A DNA stretch of 5,551 nt from positions 1 to 5,551 of the forward strand of contig VBBH01000206.1 in assembly GCA_005888695.1 (NCBI GenBank), given 5' to 3'. The position numbers and the translations under genes were made by a program. This stretch comes from Candidatus Bathyarchaeota archaeon (lineage in GTDB: Archaea > Thermoproteota > Bathyarchaeia > 40CM-2-53-6). Positions 5,503 to 5,551 of the stretch are shown here, piece after piece (the stretch's first letter is position 1; every line of letters begins with the position of its first letter). The notes under the pieces are model-generated. The model ran no database searches and was not told where the DNA came from. It worked only from the letters and a program-made list of their open reading frames with translations.

Positions 5503-5551
5503 CATACTCTGATCCGACACTAATCCTAACGCTTTTAGATGGAACAAGGAC

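Noticed and set aside
5539..5551. ATG near the right edge as start of another gene
   Set aside because: Only four codons are visible and there is no ribosome site, so it cannot be supported.

Overview
The window looks archaeal. It carries a short SUI1/aIF1-type translation initiation factor, a tandem pair of DUF47 (PhoU-like) proteins, Shine-Dalgarno sequences matching the archaeal anti-SD (AGGTGA, GAGGT), and A/T boxes in place of clear bacterial -35/-10 pairs. Base composition is moderate and genes are loosely packed with sizeable spacers. A TACK-type archaeon (Thermoproteota/Nitrososphaerota/Bathyarchaeia-like) is my best guess, but no marker here fixes the lineage.

Left part (1-991, + strand): the C-terminal part of a DUF47 protein runs in from the left edge and is followed at once by a complete second DUF47 protein. 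The two appear translationally coupled. DUF47 proteins usually accompany Pit-type phosphate transporters; none is visible here, so one may lie upstream. Positions 992-1319 form a convergent gap with no supported gene.

Middle part (1320-2832): a small thioredoxin/glutaredoxin-like protein with two CxxC motifs lies on the minus strand. It diverges from a HdeD/DUF308 six-helix membrane protein on the plus strand. After that comes a low-molecular-weight phosphatase-fold protein with the cysteines expected of a thioredoxin-coupled arsenate reductase. Together with the DUF47 pair this suggests a loose phosphate/arsenate and thiol-redox theme, which is inference from proximity only.

Right part (2833-5551, + strand): a 264-base spacer holds three copies of an AATACTTTC element. 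It leads to a TMEM175-like (DUF1211) predicted potassium channel that appears to start at a TTG codon behind a GAGGT Shine-Dalgarno. Next are a small FUN14-like membrane protein, a two-domain vicinal-oxygen-chelate ring-cleaving dioxygenase of the PcpA/MhqO type with all metal ligands present, and the SUI1/aIF1 protein. Apart from the DUF47 pair, and possibly the dioxygenase and aIF1 genes (21 bases apart), spacers of 56 bases or more suggest mostly separate transcription units. I see no mobile element, CRISPR array, tRNA or rRNA. I found no clear undescribed multi-gene system; the best leads are the repeated element before the channel gene and the possible redox partner for the arsenate reductase.
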